A stretch of 43,517 nt of DNA from Algoriphagus sp. (GTDB taxonomy: Bacteria > Bacteroidota > Bacteroidia > Cytophagales > Cyclobacteriaceae), in assembly GCF_029254265.1 (NCBI RefSeq), contig NZ_JAQWXX010000053.1, positions 1-43,517 on the forward strand, written 5' to 3'. Under the pieces are notes generated by a model, which searched no databases, was not told the DNA's origin, and saw nothing but the letters and a program-made list of their open reading frames with translations. Below, piece after piece: positions 42,893 to 43,517 of this stretch. How positions within the stretch are numbered: position 1 is the stretch's first letter; every line of letters starts with the position of its first letter. The position numbers and the translations under genes were made by a program.

Positions 42893-42900
42893 CAAATTTA
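42893..42900 (-). promoter_or_regulatory. hisS promoter -7 element
   Basis: CAAATTTA on plus is TAAATTTG on minus, an exact TAnnTTTG match 25 bases before the hisS ATG (42867). A CAA (TTG on minus) at 42925-42927 gives 24-base spacing, slightly long. Confidence 0.5.
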
Positions 42901-42986
42901 TTCAAAAAAAGGGAAACACAGGATCAAATGGCAAAACAGAAGTAATTTATTCCACATTTATCTTAGGCAAAAAAGAAATGTTTCCT

Positions 42987-42994
42987 TACTTTTG
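42987..42994 (+). promoter_or_regulatory. Promoter -7 element (TACTTTTG) for the 47-aa gene
   Basis: Exact match, identical to the rpsF and prs elements and 38 bases before the ATG at 43033. No TTG at ideal spacing. The context TACTTTTGCG is shared with rpsF, where the same bases follow. Confidence 0.65.
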
Positions 42995-43032
42995 CGATTC
43001 GTTTCGAAACAACTCATTAAAAACATACGACC

Positions 43033-43176
43033 ATGGCAGTTACTACGCTTAAGAGAAAACTAAAAAGAAAAAGACAAAGTCAGACCACACGTGTTATTAA
43101 GATCAAGCAATTATGTTCTATGCCAGTAATTAAAAACGTGGACGTTGAAGAGCTTAAAAAATCTTTCGGAAAGTAA
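43033..43176 (+). CDS. Very basic 47-aa protein, unrecognised
   Basis: A short gene with clear signals: a TACTTTTG promoter element upstream, ATG at 43033, TAA at 43174, and a terminator 20 bases later. The N-terminal half is dense in Lys and Arg (MAVTTLKRKLKRKRQSQ, RVIKIKQ), and the C-terminal half is mixed (MPVIKNVDVEELKKSFGK). The size, charge and core-type promoter resemble small ribosomal or ribosome-associated proteins, but it is not a standard L34, L36 or S21, and I do not assign a name. RNA or DNA binding is inferred from charge alone. Confidence 0.78.
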   Translation: MAVTTLKRKLKRKRQSQTTRVIKIKQLCSMPVIKNVDVEELKKSFGK

Positions 43177-43196
43177 TCTTTCCCTGATATCTTTTT

Positions 43197-43224
43197 AAAG
43201 ACGACTAATTGGTCGTCTTTTTTA
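43197..43224 (+). terminator. Terminator after the 47-aa gene
   Basis: A 9-bp perfect stem (AAAGACGAC at 43197-43205 with 43212-43220), 6-base loop and T-run. It starts 20 bases after the stop. Confidence 0.9.
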
Positions 43225-43517
43225 TTTTTAACCCTTTTAAACTCGCTGGATTCAGCAGAGGTAAATAGATTACAATGATATTACCATGATTTAAATGGAG
43301 TTCTTAATTTTTTTTGTAATGAAGAGATCCGTTTCCATCCTCCCACGTTTACCTTCCTTTTCTAAGGGTAAATCCTGCGCAGGAGACCAATCAGCCTCTT
43401 TGACTCGTCCTAAAAAAAGTTTACAGATTAATAATTATATACTGTTATAGGTTTACAGTTTTCGTTAATCCTGTAATTGATTTACAAGAGTACGATTTTT
43501 GGGATAATAGTTCTTCC
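43225..43517. other. Right-edge intergenic region with regulatory-looking repeats
   Basis: No coding frame accepted. It holds a GC-rich perfect 12-base palindrome TCCTGCGCAGGA (43373-43384), then GTTTACAG at 43419-43426 and again at 43451-43458, a TTTACA at 43481-43486, and the inverse CTGTAA at 43471-43476. This looks like the control region of a gene beyond the window, but the gene is not visible. Confidence 0.45.

Overview
The window looks like chromosomal DNA of a Bacteroidota member, most likely Cytophagales/Cyclobacteriaceae (Algoriphagus-like). This placement is inference. The signs are AT-rich DNA, initiation sites without Shine-Dalgarno sequences, several matches to the Bacteroidota promoter -7 element TAnnTTTG (two with a TTG exactly 20 nt upstream), a SusC/SusD pair, and the run parA-parB-DUF5683-dapB-lepB that I recall as common in this phylum. 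No integrase, complete insertion sequence, phage gene or CRISPR array is visible.

Layout. 1-1.8 kb: accessory-looking left edge with an inverted repeat at base 1, a small protein with a transposase-like helix-turn-helix, and an unrecognised 258-aa protein. 1.9-5.4 kb: pyrG and yidC. 5.7-9.8 kb: a tight operon parA, parB, a DUF5683 membrane protein, dapB and lepB (chromosome partitioning, lysine/cell-wall precursor and protein export). 9.8-13.3 kb: ung, apaG, two methyltransferases and a membrane-anchored coiled-coil protein. 13.4-14.5 kb: ribosomal operon rpsF-rpsR-rplI with a textbook promoter and terminator. 15.1 kb: tRNA-Gln(TTG). 15.3-19.7 kb: EcsC-like protein, exported dienelactone-hydrolase-like protein, large secreted M14 metallopeptidase. 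20.0-22.2 kb: prs, rplY (L25/Ctc) and pth. 22.3-23.6 kb: a SAM-I riboswitch in front of a methionine-pathway sulfhydrylase.

24.4-37.2 kb is the most distinctive part. On the minus strand, a Tat-exported glycosylasparaginase, CutC and a lipoprotein joining a c-type heme site to FG-GAP/VCBS repeats are linked by two 4-base ATGA overlaps. A creatininase-family amidohydrolase is transcribed divergently from them. Next come a 1176-aa FG-GAP/UnbV lipoprotein and then a SusC/SusD pair (transcribed before it on the minus strand). I read this as an outer-surface uptake and degradation locus, possibly for glycopeptide or amide-linked material. The substrate is inference.

37.6-43.2 kb returns to conserved genes: an OmpA/TPR lipoprotein, a PspC-like membrane protein, a glycosyltransferase coupled to a YbaB nucleoid protein, a small conserved-looking protein, hisS, and a 47-aa very basic protein with its own promoter and terminator. 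Convergent genes are packed unusually tightly: two pairs share a palindromic 4-base stop (TTAA, CTAG), one pair abuts with no gap, and one overlaps by 12 bases.
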